Positions 62,652-64,000 of a stretch of 64,000 bases of DNA are shown here, in pieces. The notes below the pieces were generated by a model that saw only the letters and a program-made list of their open reading frames with translations, was not told where the DNA came from and did not search any database. The DNA lies in contig NZ_JACOPN010000008.1 in NCBI RefSeq assembly GCF_014287875.1, positions 1 through 64,000 of the forward strand, written 5' to 3'. Positions within the stretch are counted from its first letter, which is position 1. Each line of letters opens with the position of its first letter. This DNA is from Flintibacter faecis. GTDB taxonomy: Bacteria > Bacillota > Clostridia > Oscillospirales > Oscillospiraceae. The position numbers were made by a program, and so were the translations under genes.

Positions 62652-64000
62652 GATATGCCGGAGAAAAACGCTTTAATGTTTGGACCGCTCTCACCCTGAT
62701 CCTGTTGGCGCTCTTCCTGCTGTTCGTGATTTATCCCATCGGGATGCTGATCGTCAAGAGCCTCTTTGTGGGCGGCAAGGTGGACCTGAGCTACTTTGTG
62801 AAGTTTTTTTCCAAAAAGTACTACTGGGTGACCTTAGTGAACAGCTTCAAGGTCACAGTGCTCTCCACCCTGTTGGCCTGCCTCATCGGAGTGCCCATGG
62901 CCTACCTGCTGCGGAGCGTCAAGATCCGTGGCTCTGAGTTTTTGAACATCCTCATCGTCATTTCTTACCTCTCGCCCCCCTTTATCGGCGCCTATGCGTG
63001 GATTCAGCTGCTGGGCCGAAACGGCTTTATCACCCGAATCTTAAATGCGCTCTTCCATGTGAAGCTCCACGGTATCTATGGCTTTGCCGGTATCGTGCTG
63101 GTGTTCTCGCTCCAGTCCTTCCCGCTGATCTATATGTACGTGTCCGGCGCCATGAAGAACCTGGACAACTCTCTGAACGAAGCGGCGGAGAGCTTGGGCT
63201 GCAACGCCTTCCAGCGGGTGACCAAGGTTATTTTCCCGCTGGTTCTGCCCTCGCTGCTGGCCGGTATGCTGCTGGTGTTCATGCGGGTCTTCTCCGATTT
63301 TGGTACGCCTATGATCATCGGCGAGGGCTACAAGACCTTCCCTGTCATGCTTTATACCCAATTCATGGGCGAGGTGGGCACAAACGACGGCTTTGCAGCC
63401 ACCATGTGCGTGATCGTCATCGTGATTGCGCTGATGTTCTTCTTCATCCAGAAGCTGCTGGGCCAGAAGTTCACCTACTCCATGACCGCCTTGAAGCCCA
63501 TGCAGGCCCAGGAGGCGGAGGGCTGGCGGAAGGTCTGCGCCCATCTGGCGGTCTATCTGGTCACGCTGGTGGCCGCGCTGCCCCAGATCACCGTTATCAT
63601 CACCTCCTTTATCGGGACCATCAACGGCTCCCTGTTCACCGGGGAGTTCACGCTGGACAACTACCGGAACATCTTCTCCAAGGGCAATACCGTTGCCATT
63701 CGCAATACCTATCTGTTTGGCCTGGAGGCCATTGTGGTGGTCATCGTCTGCGGCATCCTCATTTCCTACCTGAGCGTGCGGAAAAAGAACACGCTCACTG
63801 GAGTGCTGGACGTGCTGACCATGTTCCCGTACATCATCCCCGGTTCGGTTCTGGGTATTTCGTTCCTCTATGCGTTTAACGGCCCTCCCTTCCTGCTGGG
63901 CGGCACGGTGATCATTATGATCATTGCGCTTTCGATCCGCCGTATGCCGTACACCATTCGCTCCAGTACGGCCATCATCGGACAGATCAGCCCCAGCATT
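62648..64000 (+). CDS. ABC transporter permease, FbpB-like (runs off the window)
   Basis: 451 codons of a fused two-module permease starting MRYAGEKRFNVWTALTLIL. Each module has about six membrane helices. The first EAA loop is NEAAESLGCNAFQRVTKVIFP near residue 178 (in outline EAAESLGCN), and the second module begins near residue 300 after a cytoplasmic linker. The frame is uninterrupted to the last base; the end lies outside. ATGA overlap with the ATPase gene. The family (FbpB, CysU/PotB type) fits the binding protein and ATPase. Confidence 0.9.
   Translation, partial: MRYAGEKRFNVWTALTLILLALFLLFVIYPIGMLIVKSLFVGGKVDLSYFVKFFSKKYYWVTLVNSFKVTVLSTLLACLIGVPMAYLLRSVKIRGSEFLNILIVISYLSPPFIGAYAWIQLLGRNGFITRILNALFHVKLHGIYGFAGIVLVFSLQSFPLIYMYVSGAMKNLDNSLNEAAESLGCNAFQRVTKVIFPLVLPSLLAGMLLVFMRVFSDFGTPMIIGEGYKTFPVMLYTQFMGEVGTNDGFAATMCVIVIVIALMFFFIQKLLGQKFTYSMTALKPMQAQEAEGWRKVCAHLAVYLVTLVAALPQITVIITSFIGTINGSLFTGEFTLDNYRNIFSKGNTVAIRNTYLFGLEAIVVVIVCGILISYLSVRKKNTLTGVLDVLTMFPYIIPGSVLGISFLYAFNGPPFLLGGTVIIMIIALSIRRMPYTIRSSTAIIGQISPSI

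Noticed and set aside
62998..63879. 293-aa plus-strand open frame inside the permease region
   Set aside because: Wrong frame of the permease, whose true frame starts at 62648 and runs unbroken off the window.

Overview
The window looks like a chromosomal stretch from a gut-type anaerobic Clostridia (Oscillospiraceae/Flavonifractor-like is my guess). The basis is the strict-anaerobe oxygen and nitrosative-stress enzymes (rubredoxin, rubrerythrin, desulfoferrodoxin, Hcp), the Tn1549-like conjugation genes, Gram-positive ribosome binding sites and the moderately high GC. No rRNA or complete tRNA is present and the species cannot be fixed from sequence reading alone.

1-26,700: remains of an integrative conjugative element (ICE) of the Tn1549 type. 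It has a truncated DNA methyltransferase, an AbiE toxin-antitoxin pair with a palindromic operator, MobC, a frameshifted MobA relaxase, PcfB, VirD4, a Maff2-like small membrane protein, VirB6, PrgI, VirB4 and an NlpC/P60 hydrolase. Two further elements sit inside it. An 8.66-kb Tn4451-like mobilizable element (large serine recombinase, tetracycline ribosomal-protection gene, MOBQ relaxase, TnpW, candidate oriT) splits virD4 at a GA dinucleotide. A 2.5-kb group II intron splits virB4 just after its Walker B motif. SLOG and XRE genes follow.

26,800-36,741: a redox and stress block. It holds a Crp/Fnr regulator divergent from ferredoxin-rubredoxin-hcp, a DUF134/NifX protein, a second Crp/Fnr regulator, rubrerythrin, desulfoferrodoxin, an HD-GYP protein, an apparent ferredoxin-thioredoxin-reductase/thioredoxin deletion chimera, a CoA-disulfide-reductase/rhodanese and a small alarmone synthetase. 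Two near-identical Crp/Fnr boxes with the same promoter spacing lie before rubrerythrin and before the chimera.

36,773-58,640: a genomic island bounded by two identical 45-bp copies of a tRNA 3' end, each beside a damaged copy of one tyrosine integrase (one internally deleted, one 5'-truncated). Inside are an IS110 element with a possible bridge-RNA region, repeated noncoding DNA, and a four-gene minus-strand operon: a CoiA-like zinc protein, a coiled-coil protein with an ATPase-like region, an unknown 341-aa protein and a 1750-aa DEAH helicase/DUF1998 protein of the DruE/DISARM type. This is the best candidate for an incompletely described defence system. Its second gene is split by a 7.23-kb mobilizable element (large serine recombinase, MobV relaxase, RepA-like protein, candidate MobV oriT) inserted at a GT dinucleotide. 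Removing the element in silico restores a 674-codon frame. That element carries small immunity-like genes flanked by repeated sequence, like exchangeable cassettes.

60,000-64,000: probably resident chromosome, an ABC importer of the Fe(III)/polyamine type (binding lipoprotein, ATPase, and a permease that runs off the window).
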